Below are positions 24,465 through 37,085 of a stretch of DNA of 64,000 bases, piece after piece. Origin of the DNA: Syncephalastrum monosporum B8922 (lineage: Eukaryota > Mucoromycota > Mucoromycetes > Mucorales > Syncephalastraceae); contig JNEN01001212.1 in NCBI GenBank assembly GCA_000697355.1, positions 62,001-126,000 of the forward strand, written 5' to 3'. Below the pieces are notes generated by a model. That model was not told the DNA's origin. It did no database searches and saw nothing but the letters and a program-made list of their open reading frames with translations. Made by a program: the position numbers and the translations under genes. Position 1 is the stretch's first letter. Each line of letters begins with the position of its first letter.

Positions 24465-26761
24465 ATAAAGAAATAAATACAATGAAAAACAAAAAGAATA
24501 TAAAAAGGATGTTGAGGGCTAGAAAACCAGCAAAACAGAGGGAAGCCAAGGTCTCGAGGGTTTATGTAGTAAGCAATGTACAAGCGGCCTACCAAATTTT
24601 TTTCATAAGAGTAACACAAATAGCGGGGCACAACGTGCTCGGCGATGGATTGGCTTGAATGACAAAAAATACTTGCTCCCCCCAACACCACCCAATTCAC
24701 AACCTGCATTCGGAGTTCATGCCTTATACGGCAAGTCGTGGATCTCTCTTTTTGGAGCGGGCCCTTTTTTTTTTTGGTTCCTGACACCTCGTGGCCAAAG
24801 ATAGAGAGAGAAAAAGAGAGAAAAAAAGTCCCTTCTTATTGTCTGTAGTAAGCGATGGTATCACTGGCAAAAGTCACTAGTCTAAAGTCCATTCGATGAA
24901 CGTGCGTCGATGTGTAACATCCATAAACTCATACACAGAAAAAAAAATCTCATCAAGGGGAAAAGAGAAGGGGAGTTGCACCGTCCGTGTTGGTTTCCAC
25001 AAAATCAGAGAAAGAGAGAAAATGTGTGCTGCGTGCGTGCTATGTGTGCAGCGCTCATTCCGATTTTGTAACCCCAAACTGGTTTGGTAGAATTCTCGGG
25101 TTTGCACCCTACATATCTTCGCAGGAGAACCCCAAAAGCATATCTTAAGCATATCTGCCAAGAACAAAGAAGAGCATTCAAGAGAGAGAAGGAGGGGTCT
25201 TTCATTGGCGGGGAAGGGAGGCAAAATAGAGGAGGGAAGTAGCATACTTATCGCGCGCCATTAAGGAACGCTTCATATTTAACAGGCCTTTCATTTTGTG
25301 TTCATTTTGTGTGGCGTGCCGTCAGACCAAAAAGTTCACTTGAAGTTTTTTCTTTTTTTGTGTGCGCGCACACACACACGATGCCTGAGCGCCTTTCTAT
25401 TTCTGACCCCCCAACAGTTATAGCTTGTATTACCTTTGATATGAACGGATCCGCATGCTCATACTCGTTTTGGTGGCAAGAGTGGAGCTATCGCCAACGG
25501 AAATAGAACAAGGATTTGCATTGGTAAAACTGAGCTGTCATTTGACTCCAACCTCTAAAACAAAAAGATTTGATGCTTACTGCGCAAGTAGGCAGCGGTA
25601 GGAGGAATGACATAAATGGAGACCCGAACAGTGGCTCTCGCTCCTACTCGCTCATGTAGGTCGGGCGTTGCCCTTGTTGGTTTGTTGACGCAACCCAAAC
25701 ATCAGGAATTACTATTCTCAATATTCATCCGTACCATGGAGGCCAGTTTTTCTTTTTCCAGCAAGTGTGTGCTGCGCTGCTGGTGCGTTCCTATGTTACC
25801 CCTGACGTATTCTTTTCCTCTTTTCCCTTTTTTAAACCGGAAAATCATACCACCCATCGCCAAGCCGCCATCACCTTGCAGCATGCATCACAGTATCCCA
25901 TTGTCATGGATATGCTCTCATATTTTATGCAGGATTTCACCAATGAAAAGAAAAAGTTGCTTCTTTTTCAGCCCGCCCGGTGACTAAGCTCACCCTACCA
26001 TTGTCTGCCTTTTTTTTTCTATTTATTGTTCTCTCGCGGAAAGACCAACCACGCCTCACTATCCTTGAGACAGGCAAAAAACCCGTGCTGCGCTACTATA
26101 AAACTGCAAGTCGGTCCTCGACATGTGAAAAATAAGAACAAAGCATTGGTGCCATCTCGCTGGATTTGCAGCGGTCTAGAAACTCAAGCGAGTGTAGTCC
26201 CTGACTTATAGGCTGGAAATCCCCCCCTCCCCACCCGCCTAACGGGACTGAGAGATCAGCTCGATATGATCGATGCCTTGAAGTTTATTAAAAAAGGACC
26301 GGACCAACCTTTTCTCCTTCACCCCGGGCTTTGTTAGTCAACTTCTCTTTTCCCTTTTTTTTTCTGATGCGCATAATCATGGGCTCGTATCTTCTTTCTT
26401 CTATCACATTTGCTGAGGACACAGCTTTTCCAGGTCACTGGATGGCTTTATAGTTACAAAGACCGAATACCGTTGAGGGGTATACACACGTACCATTCAG
26501 AAAAGCCCACATGGTTGCGTTTGGGTCTCAGCCAAAATAGAGTATTATGAGTGCCAACTGGTCCCCTCCAAATAAAGCATCGCTTCAGAAAAGCAACCGT
26601 CCCCATTTGGCAATTGAATGTTTTGCCTCTTTCTAACTGTTGACATCCACAAACGTTATGGCACTCGTCCCAAGTAAAAAGGAATATACACCGTGTGAGT
26701 GTTGTCTTTCAGTCTTCTTCCTCCTTTCCATCATCCCTCTCCCCTGTCAGACACAAGAAGC
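24465..26761. other. Intergenic, 2.3 kb between divergent genes
   Basis: Upstream region of both the ankyrin-DIL gene and the SKT5-like gene. It has poly-purine and poly-pyrimidine tracts, a (CA)n run near 25370, and no convincing exon. An upstream non-coding exon of the SKT5-like gene could end near 26695-26760. Confidence 0.4.
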
Positions 26762-29097
26762 ATGGCAGACTCGACAGCAGCAGGCATCATGTCAAATCAT
26801 TATCCTCAACAAAGCAGTACATATAATGGACATCCTAGTCCATATTATTATGGTATATCACCGCCTCCACCGTCGATCGACGCTCATGGTCCGCGCCGCA
26901 AGAAACCACTGCCTCAGATTCCGAACGGTGAACCACCGGCCCAGCCTCTTTCACGCATGACATCCGTCGCGACCAAGGCCACCGTCGTCGAGCCGTGTCT
27001 CCTATCGACCTCCACAGCCTCTCGACGCCACAGCGTATGTACAGAAAACAGCAGCAGTACATACTTGCTGCAAACGAACTCTACAGAAGCGCAACGGTGC
27101 CAGTCTCTCGACATCCTGGGCCTGCAACAATACACAGCTCAGAACATCAGCCAGAGCAGCCTTCACACTGAGAGTCTAAAGGTCGAACAGCAGCAGAACG
27201 CAGAAGCACATCAGTTCCAAAAACCTTTTGATCCGTCGCTGAGCAAGCCTGCCCCGGTTTCCACTTTATTTCTTGGTGTCACCACCAATAGCACCGAGTT
27301 CCAGACGCCCAACACACCCGATGATGTCCGACCATCCTCACCCGCACTCTCACCCACTGGCTCGTCCAACAACGACGGTAGCAGTGCTACCAGCAGCAGC
27401 AGCAGCAGAAGCAGCACCTGCTATTGCAGCCATCCCGAGGAAGGGGATAAGGAGCCGAAACGCAAATTGTCGGTATCCACTCACATGCTGCCGACGACCG
27501 AGCAACAAAAGGCCTCGCCGAGCGGCCAGAAAATTCCTTCACCGTGGGCCTCCACAACCTCGCTGGCGCAGTATGCATCATCTACCACGGCGTCTCCCAC
27601 GACGCCCGCAGACGGCGCGCGTTCCCCCAAGGCCCTGCCCGATCTGACCCATGCCTCGGTCGTAGCGAGTATCACCGCCGCTGCCGTCGCTGCCAGTCCC
27701 ACCACGCCCACCACCACGACCGCGCGTGCACCTTCCAAGGCTAGTGTGGCCCCCGCACCCAAGGACCTTGACTGTCTGGCCATGCCCGCACAGGAGCGCT
27801 ATACCAACATTGTTTCTTTTACCCTCACCAATGATGCAATGGCTTTGAAAACGTTCCGACGCATGGCGACCAAAGTGAAGGACAGCCGAGTGCAGCTCGC
27901 CTACGCGAAATATCTGATTGACATGAGTGGCCAGCTCGCAGCCGGCACCGCGACACGCACACGACTGGAACACGAAGCGCATTACTGGATCAAGCGACTG
28001 GCACGCCGAAAGGTGGATAAGGAAGCCTTGCTGCTCTATGGCCGGCAGCTCATGCTGCAGCCACTGGAGCGGGAGAACGGTGTCCGCTGTCTGGAAGACG
28101 CGGCGCGCCTCGGCTCAGCGGAGGCGCACCATGACCTTGGGGAGTACTATGCCATGGAGAAGCAGCACGACAAGTCCTTGCAATGCTACCGTCAGGCGGC
28201 CAGCCGCGGTCATACCCTTGCCAGCTTTGTAAGTATTATGCCTACAGAGGCATCCTAGGTTCTCATTCTATGACTTAGAAACTGGCACGCGCCCTTTTGA
28301 ACCATGCTGGGACAGAGAACCCAGTCGCTCTTGCGCAAGGCATGCAGGCCCTTCAAAAGGCGGCCGAGAGTGATCAAGATGATGGTCGGGCTGCATTTGC
28401 GTTAAGCTGCATCCATGCGGGTGAACCCGGCCTTGCAGGCATCCAGTGTCCCATGTAGGTTAATAATGGAGTACAAGGGTGATTTAGCCCCATCTCACAT
28501 ATATGTGTGTGTAGTAGTGACACCGTGGACACGAATGCGGCTATGCGATACCTCAAAAAAGCAGCACGGCTCAATCATATGGACGCGCTTCACCGGATCG
28601 GCTTGGTCCACAAATATGGCTTACTGCAGCAGCCGCAGGACCCATGGCAAGGCTACCAATGTTTTGTCAAGGCCGCTGAAGACGGTCATGCAGGCGCCAT
28701 GTTGGAACTTGCCAAGGTCCACGCGGAGGGGATTACAGGCTACTTGATGCCACAAACGGACACTGCGCTTCGATGGTGCCAACGCGCAGCCGAGCGCGGT
28801 TACAGTGAAGCCGAGTACCTCTTGGGGTAAGCAGGACCAGGCCATTGTGTATGCGTATCAAGCCCAGCACTCACTTGTTTCTACAGTACATTTTATGAAG
28901 AAGGCACAGGACTGCCTGCAGCCGATTATCCACGCGCTTTACAGTGGTTTGGAAAGGCGGCGTCCAAAGGCCACCGAGACGCAGCGCAAAAGCTCAACTT
29001 GCCCGACGTGCTTACTCATTCTCCCGTGCCGCCGTCTACGCCACGGCATATACCCAAACCACGCCGCTTCCAACCCTTTAACTGCAGCATCATGTAA
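26762..29097 (+). CDS. SKT5: Sel1-repeat protein, Skt5/Chs4 family activator of chitin synthase, with CaaX end
   Basis: The first 350 residues are low-complexity (Ser, Thr, Pro, Gln), starting MADSTAAGIMSNHYPQQ. From about residue 340 onward are Sel1-like repeats: LAMPAQERYTNIVSFTLTND, then EAHHDLGEYYAMEKQHDKSL, DTNAAMRYLKKAARLNHMDA with LHRIGLVHKYG, AMLELAKVHAEGITG, and the last exon's TFYEEGTG with PRALQWFGKAASKGHRDAAQ. Three introns break the repeat region at about 28230, 28456 and 28830. The protein ends CSIM directly before the stop (29095-29097), a CaaX box; a C-terminal prenylation motif is a known trait of yeast Skt5/Chs4, which recruits chitin synthase III to the membrane. The start at 26762 follows a stretch with no upstream in-frame ATG. 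It converges with the carnitine acyltransferase (159 bp between stops). Confidence 0.87.
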
Positions 29098-29256
29098 TGA
29101 TTTCTTTTTTGTTTTGCATTGTTATTTTTCTGTAATATTTTGTTATCGTTTGTTTAAACATATACACATCATAAAAAATGCGAGCGTAGTATACAGCCAA
29201 AAGACAGAAGGACGGGGGGAATCGTGTGATGATAAATACAGTAGATGGACCTTGGC

Positions 29257-31815
29257 TTAGACATCTTCACGCAGTGTTAGGCGACGGCCCACCTTGCGGC
29301 GGCTGGGGGAATCGGTGCTGCTATTGTCTTGGGACGAGTTGTCCGAAAACTCTTCACCATTGTCAAAGTAGCCATAGCCATTCGTTTGCTCATGGGCTTC
29401 TTCCATGGCCAACAAGCGCTGACGCTGCGAGAGACCGCCGGGGTACTTCTCCTTCAGCAGCATTTGCTGGACTTCCAAAAGGTAAGCTTCCAGCGTGGCC
29501 AGCAGACGCTCGGTCTGTCGATGTTTAGAAGAGGCCACAAACTAAAAAAAAAAAAAAGAAAAAAAGAGAGAGTGAGTATGAGATAAAAAGAAAGAAGCTT
29601 CCACTCACAGCGATGCCATCCTCCTTGATAATGTAGCCTATGCCAAAACCGTCGGATACAACAGGGCCAAAGCCAAATAGACGCAGCGCAGGGTTACCGC
29701 AGTTAGAAGTGCTCAGAACAGTATGGTTCATGGTGGCCCAGCCACTATCGGTGAATATCCGCGGCTTCTTTTCATCCTTGTGGAGACGGTCCCACAGACA
29801 CTCGAGCGCATACAGATGGCGATCGTGACCCATGCCCTTGGAGCAGTCCCGAGTCAGTGCCGTGTGTGCCTTGAGAGCAGTACGCAGCGCCTCGAGTTTC
29901 TCGCTTGGTTTAGTATCGGGCGCGTAATACGCTTCCACAAAAGCTTTGGACTGTGCGGTCACACTGCGGATGGATTCGGTACGGCCATGAAGAAAAGTTT
30001 TTGTCATGGCTACGCGGTATGAGCATTGAAATACGGGGAAATAAAACTAATCTTTCCGTACCTGGTTCATAAGTGCACTCGACTTTACCATAAAGACCGT
30101 AATACGCGGCTTGATAAGCCATCTAGAAGTGGTTGCGCACAAGGTTATTTTATGAAAGAGGAAAAGACCGTCCACGCGTGAGTCTTACCTGGACAAACGC
30201 ATCAGGACTCATCTTCATGTCCGTGATAAAATATTTGCCGTAGGCGGTGAACTCGAGGACCTTGGCTTCATTTTGAAGGATCAAATCACTCAGACGCGTC
30301 TCGGCAAAGCGCACGCCCAGCGTGATCTCGCGGGTCATGTTCCACTCGATGCGGCGGGGGTTCGTATCATAAGCGGATGAGCTGTTGGAGCCGGCGCTGC
30401 CGCGGCGACTGCTATCGTTCTGCTGGTCTTTGTAGCCGCGGAAGATGGACTTGGTTTGCGAGTTGATCGTCTTTGCGAAGCGCAGAATGGTATCGGTATA
30501 TATATCAGAGACATAGCGCAGCACAGTATGGCCATCCACACCTAGTGACAGAGAGAGAGAGAAAAGAAAAAGAAGAAGAATGTCAGACTTCAGCTTCCTT
30601 TTGCCGTATCAACTGCGGATCTTACTTGTATGCTCGAAATTAATGCCGGCGCTTCCGTTCTTGCACACGATAATCTAATGACATGCTAGCATCAGAAGAA
30701 CCATCCTACGCGATGCAAGCGAGGTCTCAATGGACATCGTTTTGTACATACCTGAAGCTTATCGTACCAGCGGTTGGTACACGTCCCGACCTGCAGGCCG
30801 TGGTCGAGTTTGTAAGTACCACAGAGCATGTTGGTGCTCAAGTCCTCGATGCTCTCGGGCGCCACGTGATCCAGGCACACGACAAACAGCGCAGTGTCGA
30901 TCACATGCAACGCCTCGCGGTTCACAGAGTCACTACTCAACTGCTCCCGCAGACGAGCCCAGTTGCGTCGCTTCTCGGTCGTCAGCACACCCAGCGCATT
31001 CTTGGCAATGTCCGACACCGGAATCTGCTTGGCATCGCGAATAATCGCACGCAGGTTGGACGCAATCTCCTTCTCGGTGAGTGCCATCGAGCCATCGATG
31101 TTGAACACTTCAAAATGGTAGAACTGGGAGCGCGCCATCACCACGATATGACGCGCATCCTCGGCAGGTGAGATAAAGCAGCCGCTTTCGGTCGGGACGC
31201 GGGCGGTCGCAAAGAGACGTGTAAATTGGGACATGCACAGCGGTGTGCCACGGAACACGTCGGGCTCCAAGGTCTTGTTCTTCAATGCGTCGATAAAAGT
31301 CAAGGTCGAGTAAATCAGCGACGAGGCTCGCACCACTTGGTCGTTGCGTTGTGGAGTGGGGTCGTCTTCCAGAACAAAGAACGGATTCAAATTCAACACC
31401 ACCGGCTCCATGTGCTGGAGATAAGCATCGTACCTATCCGAAAGACGTCAGGACAAGCCTATCCTGGCTTTTCAATCTACTGCAGAACATACCAGAACTC
31501 TTCAATGTACGACAGCTTGTCTTTGGCGTAGTCCTTCAGCTGTTCTTGCAGCTTCGGACCCTCGTTCTTCATGAAGGAATCAACGGCTTGTTTCGTCTCC
31601 TCGAACTCCTTCTCCGTCTATTGCCCGTGTGAATTGGTTTGCACTCGAGCTGTGGAAAGCGTCTGCCTTACCTGAAGAGGCTTCACCGAAGCAAGATAGC
31701 GAGCTGCGGTGCCTTCCAGGTCGGGGATCGGCAGTTTTTGTAGTTTATCTTGGTGCTTATAGGTCTCGCCGCCCGTGGGCTCGACAGGCATAGCCGCTTG
31801 CTCTAATATAGGCAT
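29257..31815 (-). CDS. Carnitine O-acyltransferase (acetyltransferase-like)
   Basis: The enzyme moves acyl groups between CoA and carnitine. The N-terminus is MPILEQAAMPVEPTGGETY followed by LPIPDLEGTAARYLASVKPL, the classical family opening. Exon 3 carries LNPFFVLEDDPTPQRNDQ, FRGTPLCMSQFTRLFATARV, and the long central domain. The catalytic histidine is seen across an intron as INFEHTSVDGH. Later blocks are FLHGRTESIRSVTAQSKAF, CSKGMGHDRHLYALECLW and the substrate-binding LSTSNCGNPALRLFGFGP with VVSDGFGIGYIIKEDGIA. About seven exons. The end is TLREDV with no peroxisomal SKL-type signal, and there is no obvious mitochondrial presequence, so a cytosolic Yat-type enzyme is more likely than the Cat2 type. 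Acetyl specificity is inferred from overall similarity, not proven. Confidence 0.88.
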
Positions 31816-33671
31816 TGTAAGGTGGTAGCTGAATCGCTTAAAGAAAGGAAGAGAGATAAAAAATAAGAAAGGGTGTGCAAGGCAACAGGGTTGCATCTCA
31901 AATTGGACACACTTTTATGTGGGTCGGAGCGCGAGTCATGAGATGGCGTACGATTGGTCCCACATGAAAGGTAAAAGGTGCAATGACGTCGGCCGAATTT
32001 AGCAATGGCTCGCCCACTCATGTACTGTACATGCCCATCCTTTGTATCGTGAGAAAGTCGGAAAGGATCGAAGGTTCCACCAAATCCCTTCGTATATGTG
32101 CCTAATTTTGCTTCCCCTTTAGCAGTATGTCGCATAAAGGAGGGCACGAATGGTGGAAACAAATCAGAGAGATGTAAGAAAGATAATCATGGAACTTTCA
32201 TCAACGATAGCATTCGGATGTGGAATTGTCTATATCTATACAACATTTCCTGCGAGATGTGCCGTCTGCTCAGCTGGCAACAAACTTTATTGCGTCTGCG
32301 GAAGAAGGTTTAGGATGCAAGAAGTCTTTCATTTTTCGTTCCGGTCACTTATGTTATCTCAAAGCTCGCTCAGGGAGGATGGACGCGTCAATTGCATCTC
32401 TTTTTTACTGACCGTACTACTAGGTTAAACGTACATCCGCTATCATTTTTCATCTGCCCCATGGTTTATAAACAAAGTTTCTCGACTCTTCCAAATTAAA
32501 ACAATGGAGGAAAATAAAAAAAAAATTATGTGTCGGACTCAATGTGGAGACTCAAAAGCCCCGCTAGGCTTTTGCTGATTCGTCTTGATCTGCTCCTCCT
32601 ATGCATCGGCCTTGAAGTGTGTAATAGATATGTTTTAAATGACGACCACGCGGCGTATATACCTTTGGGAGAGCCGAGTAGGGTAACACTTCAGTACCGT
32701 GGAGTATGTTTTGCCGCGGATCTGGGGAAGGACGGGCTCGGCTAAGCCAATTGCCAGCGGGGGCTAAACAATAGTGTATGGATCACACCTAGCACGCCAT
32801 GTAGTAGCAGCCTAATCATCGAACCGAGCCGTCGAACCTGAGTTTTGTTGCACGTCGGTCATAGGTTGACCGAGCTACAGGTCTATCGCAAAAAAAAAAA
32901 AAGCAAGATAAAACATAACAAAGAGCTTGATAGCATGATGATTTCCAATGTCCAGGGCAGTGATGAACCGGTGACACATTGATATTTTGTGATACAACGC
33001 ATCCGAGACAAATTTTTGCTCCACTTTACATTTTATGTATAAATACAACGCATGTGGAGCTTTGTCACTTTGAGTTGATCTGAATTGTCGTGACTTCTTT
33101 TCTCGGGTGTGTGCGACAATGCTTCTCATAAGAGTACGCCAAACGCTACGGAGCATCACAAACTCAGTGAAGAGACCCCATGGATGTGACTGTGAAGAGG
33201 GAGCTGCCCGTCTCTTCCTTTCCTTCTCTGCTTGTTATAATAACCGACATAGCTGTTAAATTCCTAATAATCGCCAATATAAGCATTACTGCACGTCCAT
33301 ATATATATTTTGTCGTTGCCGTATTGCTCTTCCAACTGAGGTTCTCAGCCTTCATCTTCCAATGTTTGTATTGTCCTGTATAAGCCCATCCGATAACTGT
33401 GGTGGAAAGAACATATGGAGACTTCCATGAAATAGGGTAAAAATTAAAAGTATATTCTACATGGATATGGTCGGTGTAAAACTCATTGTAACTGCAATTG
33501 CTCATAATTGTGCGCTTATTTTCAGATTGAATAACGGTGTGTGATGCATTATAAAGTCCTAGGCCTCTTGATCACATTATAGTGCTGCAACACATATGAA
33601 AACGGTGATTCGCTAGCCGGGGATAATAACATAGCAAGCAGAACAATATAGCTGCTCGTTTCTATCTCATC
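31816..33671. other. Intergenic, 1.9 kb
   Basis: AT-rich and gene-poor. A 113-codon frame at 33164-33505 (-) with one hydrophobic stretch and a neighbouring 94-codon frame at 32875-33159 (-) cannot be joined in frame; neither has a recognisable domain. A short hairpin (AAAAGCC...GGCTTTT) lies at about 32553-32574. Confidence 0.35.
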
Positions 33672-33994
33672 ATGGACATCCTGATATTTTTCTTCGATCA
33701 TCCCTTTTTCTCGCCCCAATTGTCAACGTGGTTCAAACGGATGCTATACTATGGTTCACTGGCCTGACCGTCAGATCGGTTTTTCATCCTTCACTCGAAA
33801 TTTATGCAGGCGGAGCTGCTGCATTCGCACGCAGACGTCATCCGAACAATGGTCATCCGTCCATGGCCAAATATACAGGTACAGTCCGCGATCGAAATAT
33901 GTCTTCGTGCTCCCCAAATAACTGCCTCTGCCCAGTGGTCGAGGTTTCCACTGTATCCAGGATGGACGAAAGACCGAGGCTATATGGATCATAA
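33672..33994 (+). CDS. Possible small two-exon gene, unrecognised
   Basis: An ATG at 33672 opens a frame MDILIFFFDHPFFSPQLSTW that runs to a possible GTTCAC donor and rejoins at an acceptor TTTATGCAG near 33806 to read YYGGAAAFARRRHPNNGHP. The continuation could end at 33994 (RPRLYGS) or be spliced again at 33890. It is short with a hydrophobic start. No family recognised. The weak donor keeps confidence low. Confidence 0.22.
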
Positions 33995-34049
33995 ATATAT
34001 AATTCAGTCAGCGAGCATCCTCATTGCTTTTCTTCATTCCTTATTATTT

Positions 34050-34678
34050 TTATATTGACCTCATGTTCTTACGGTCGTACGGGCCGAGTTGTTCGCCATG
34101 CACCCATCCGGAGTACAGCTTTAGGGCCTCTCGCTTGATCGTTGTGCCGATGGAAACTCCAAGTTCGGGCTCAAAGAAGCCATCGTGTTCGACCTGGTTG
34201 AGAGATATCCTTGCCCTATCTTGTCTTGTGGAGGCTTTTCAGATTTTCAATTTGTTAGTACGTCACATCATATGAGCAACATGGAGGTTAGCTACATACC
34301 GTCTGCTTTGCGTTTCCGCCGTGCAGTAATTTTAGCAGCGTTTTGCTTAAACTCCTGTTTCGCCAAGGCGCGGTGGAGCCAATATTCGTGCTGGCGGGGG
34401 GACGATCTCCATACATCGAAGTCTTGTTCGAACTTTCGAGTAAGCTCGTTGTCAGGCAGGCTCTCAATCATCTGTTTGTAACGTCGATGGGCGTGTCGCT
34501 TGTCGATCAAGTCAAGCTTATTGGCGAAGGCTTCAAATTTATATTTTCTTATATCTGGCAGAGGCGGGGGAAACAGCCAACAATGTGCAAGCTCCAATTG
34601 TGATCTACTATTGTAACACAGATAACTGAACAGTAAATGCAGCGGACGTCCCGATGTGTAACCCTGAAGTAACCCCAT
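34050..34678 (-). CDS. Hypothetical protein, two or more exons
   Basis: The main exon reads YKFEAFANKLDLIDKRHAHR, then RRYKQMIESLPDNELTRKF, EQDFDVWRSSPRQHEYWLH and RALAKQEFKQNAAKITARRK. A GTATGT donor follows, and the last exon starts near 34235 and gives QVEHDGFFEPELGVSIGTT, then REALKLYSGWVHGEQLGPYD and a stop at 34050. Splice frame and codon choice both look genuine. The start is uncertain: the frame is open to an ATG at 34678, but an acceptor (CTGCCAG, about 34562) suggests the first coding exon may lie elsewhere. It is charged and helical, with no known domain recognised. Too short to be a typical enzyme. Confidence 0.5.
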
Positions 34679-34978
34679 AATAGGTCTAACACTACTCTGA
34701 CAGAAAAGAAAAGAAGAAAGGATAGTTGCCTCACTTTAAATACAAAATACGCAGAGCAATGATAAAGAAAAACCATAACTAAATGCAGTATGAGTCAGAA
34801 AGAGATATCCACCTGAATGTAAAGCTCATAAAAGCTATATTTTCATATACTTGCGCCACTCATGCTGTACCGTCGCATAGTGGTAATATGGTTGTCACAA
34901 GGTGCAAACAGAAACTTGAGTCTCACATAGCGTAGACGATGGGGGGCGGGGTTATGCTGATGATTGTTTAACGTTTGG

Positions 34979-35610
34979 CGCCACTTTGTAGTCTGGGAAA
35001 GTGAACATGATGCATTTCTGAAAAGCGTAGCTCTTCATTTATACAAGGACATGCTTCAAGAGCACCAGGCTATCGCTTCTGATATTATTGGCGGCGATAA
35101 CACTTACGACATGCTGGGTAACAAGGACGAGATTGTGAAGCAACGCCAGAACTACCCTTCCAGCTGCATTTAGGTACACTTGGGATGTTTCATGGATTCG
35201 ACTCTTTTTTCTTCTTTTCTTGCTTTCCTTGGCAAGCCATGTCTCCATGTGGTCAACAATAGCCAAGCTCCCTTTTATGGCTCTTTTGTGTTATTAGCAT
35301 TCACAAGTAACGACGACAAGCCATCTGGTTCCCTTGTTGCCCATTGGTGTCATCTCAAGTTATCTCTTCCCATCCTGAATATTATTCATACCATGTCTGA
35401 CGGGATTCGTCTACCTTGTCATTACAGCTGTCCAAACTCGGTACTATTTGGAAACGGTGCTCGAGGTCGTCAATTACGCGCTGGTTCTAAAACAGATTCT
35501 AGGTGAACTGTTTGGCTGACTTGGGAGGTACGAGCTCAAAGCCGATACGAACGCGAAATCATCAAGAACGATCCAATTCGTCTTGACAGATTTCTCGAGT
35601 AACTGTCAGC
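34979..35610 (+). pseudogene. Coding-like fragments, possibly a decayed gene
   Basis: At 35000-35170 one frame reads SVALHLYKDMLQEHQAIASD, then NTYDMLGNKDEIVKQRQN with fungal-like codon use and a stop at 35173. At about 35425-35508 another reads TRYYLETVLEVVNYALVLKQ and stops at 35506, and a third at 35540-35600 reads SRYEREIIKNDPIRLDRFLE. The three pieces do not join with clear splice sites. They may be exons I failed to connect, or remnants. Function unknown. Confidence 0.25.
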
Positions 35611-35940
35611 GACACCCCTTGTAATGCCCCTTCTTTGGAGTTTTTAGGAATTTTACTAGACTATTTTATGGGAGCTGTCCAGCACACCAGTTCGGAGTGC
35701 AAGTACAATGCATAGGTCGAAGCTTGCGACGCGATTGATGTATTTTAAGCAACTCGCTTTTTATCTCCAGTACTAAATGCGAAGCGCATCCCAGCTGACG
35801 TACGCATTTTGGCATGACGGAAACAGAAGCAAAAATGAGTCAAACAAGGATAGCAATTTTTGAGTGGATATTTACTTCATATGATATATTGATACTTTGT
35901 ACAATTTAATGATTAGACAATCACTGCTTCAAAGCAGTGA
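35611..35940. other. Intergenic
   Basis: About 330 bp. A short inverted repeat (cactgctt...aagcagtg) at 35923-35939 lies just 3' of the next gene's stop codon and could act in 3' end formation. Nothing else seen. Confidence 0.35.
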
Positions 35941-37056
35941 TTAGACGTATAGAATACATCGGCGGAGGTATTGAATAAGTGGCATGAAGTATTGAATATA
36001 CGAGGGGAAGCAAAAACAGAGCGCTCTATGCAAGAGCTGCAAGATATGGCAAGCGGCAAGGACGAACATCACCAATGCTCTAAATTCAGGCGATGCAAAT
36101 AGCCTTTTAACGAAGGAAACGATCTCAGGCCAGTGAATATAAATCAGCTTGAGGCAATTGAGCTGAGCTAAGATCAAGGCCAGCCAAAAGAGATAGGTGC
36201 GCGTAGAAGAAGCCCCAAAAGTAGCCCGATAAATGACTATGCGGTCGTGGTCCCGCCAGACGTTGACGAGAGATCTAAATAAAGACGCGAGCTCACCTTC
36301 GTAACACCTGGCAGTATCCTGTGCATAAGGACATCTGCTCACCAGAATGTCCTGGACACCGTCTCTGAACTTTTCCCGCAAGTCGGTCTGGATGGTGTCC
36401 CGGATGCAATCGAGGATGCGGAAGCCCGGCTCGTTGACGACAGTAAGGCCTTCATAGAAGAACGCACGGTCGATTGCCTTTTCGATGCGGCCATATTGCT
36501 GCATGGCGGCGAAAAAGGGGTCAGGATGATCAAGCATGGCTTCTCGCACGGCAACCATGCCTTGGTCGGTAATCCACATTGCGGAATCGAGTATCAAGTG
36601 GAGGTGAAGTCGTTGCGTGTCGAACACGTTTTCAGGAATCACGTATTCGATCGTCTTGTCAAATGCAAACGTCTTGTCACGGGGTGGGCAGTCGGCACGA
36701 GGCGCTTCAATCAAGCGGTGGAACTCGAGGGGGGGAGCGAGGTACACGTCGTGGAGCCAGTTGCGCACCATGGCAATCGTGTCGCGCATTGCGAGTCGGA
36801 GACGTGCGAGTGTCGGGGATGCAAGGCTGGGAAGCGCTTTGCGCAAGGGGGCCGACCATGAGTTCAGTTTCATCCTCCAGCGCATAAGGTGAGGGACAGG
36901 TTCAACATGGTCAGCTGTCGTGCAGATGTCGCGGCGGGGAGCTGAGGTCGACAGGTCGGTGGTGATCGGATAAGTGCTTTCTGAGATCGACGCAGTCGCG
37001 CAGAAAAACAGGATCGCGAACGCCAGGAGGTACTTCAGCAGCTGAGAACGGTGCAT
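35941..37056 (-). CDS. Single-exon secretory-pathway or multi-pass membrane protein (371 aa), unrecognised
   Basis: The start MHRSQLLKYLLAFAILFFCA is a classical signal peptide or first membrane anchor. The middle part is soluble, with several cysteines (DICTTADHVEP, RADCPPRDK, ILDCIRDTI, SRCPYAQDTARCYEGELAS). The C-terminal fifth is hydrophobic: TRTYLFWLALILAQLNCLKL and ALVMFVLAACHILQLLHRAL, i.e. two or three membrane spans. No family recognised; the layout (signal, Cys-containing lumenal domain, C-terminal spans) recalls Kar5-like nuclear envelope proteins only in general shape. It is one of few intronless genes here. A minisatellite lies immediately upstream (37086-37200). Confidence 0.7.
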   Translation of the reverse strand: MHRSQLLKYLLAFAILFFCATASISESTYPITTDLSTSAPRRDICTTADHVEPVPHLMRWRMKLNSWSAPLRKALPSLASPTLARLRLAMRDTIAMVRNWLHDVYLAPPLEFHRLIEAPRADCPPRDKTFAFDKTIEYVIPENVFDTQRLHLHLILDSAMWITDQGMVAVREAMLDHPDPFFAAMQQYGRIEKAIDRAFFYEGLTVVNEPGFRILDCIRDTIQTDLREKFRDGVQDILVSRCPYAQDTARCYEGELASLFRSLVNVWRDHDRIVIYRATFGASSTRTYLFWLALILAQLNCLKLIYIHWPEIVSFVKRLFASPEFRALVMFVLAACHILQLLHRALCFCFPSYIQYFMPLIQYLRRCILYV

Positions 37057-37085
37057 TGCTGCGATCTTGAGCTGAGTAAAAGTAA

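Noticed and set aside
32553..32574. Short hairpin with complementary AAAAGCC/GGCTTTT
   Set aside because: Considered as tRNA or terminator. No cloverleaf, no B-box and no adjacent gene end, so it is likely chance.
33164..33505. 113-codon minus-strand frame with a hydrophobic segment
   Set aside because: No start context, splice continuation or domain. The next frame is out of register.
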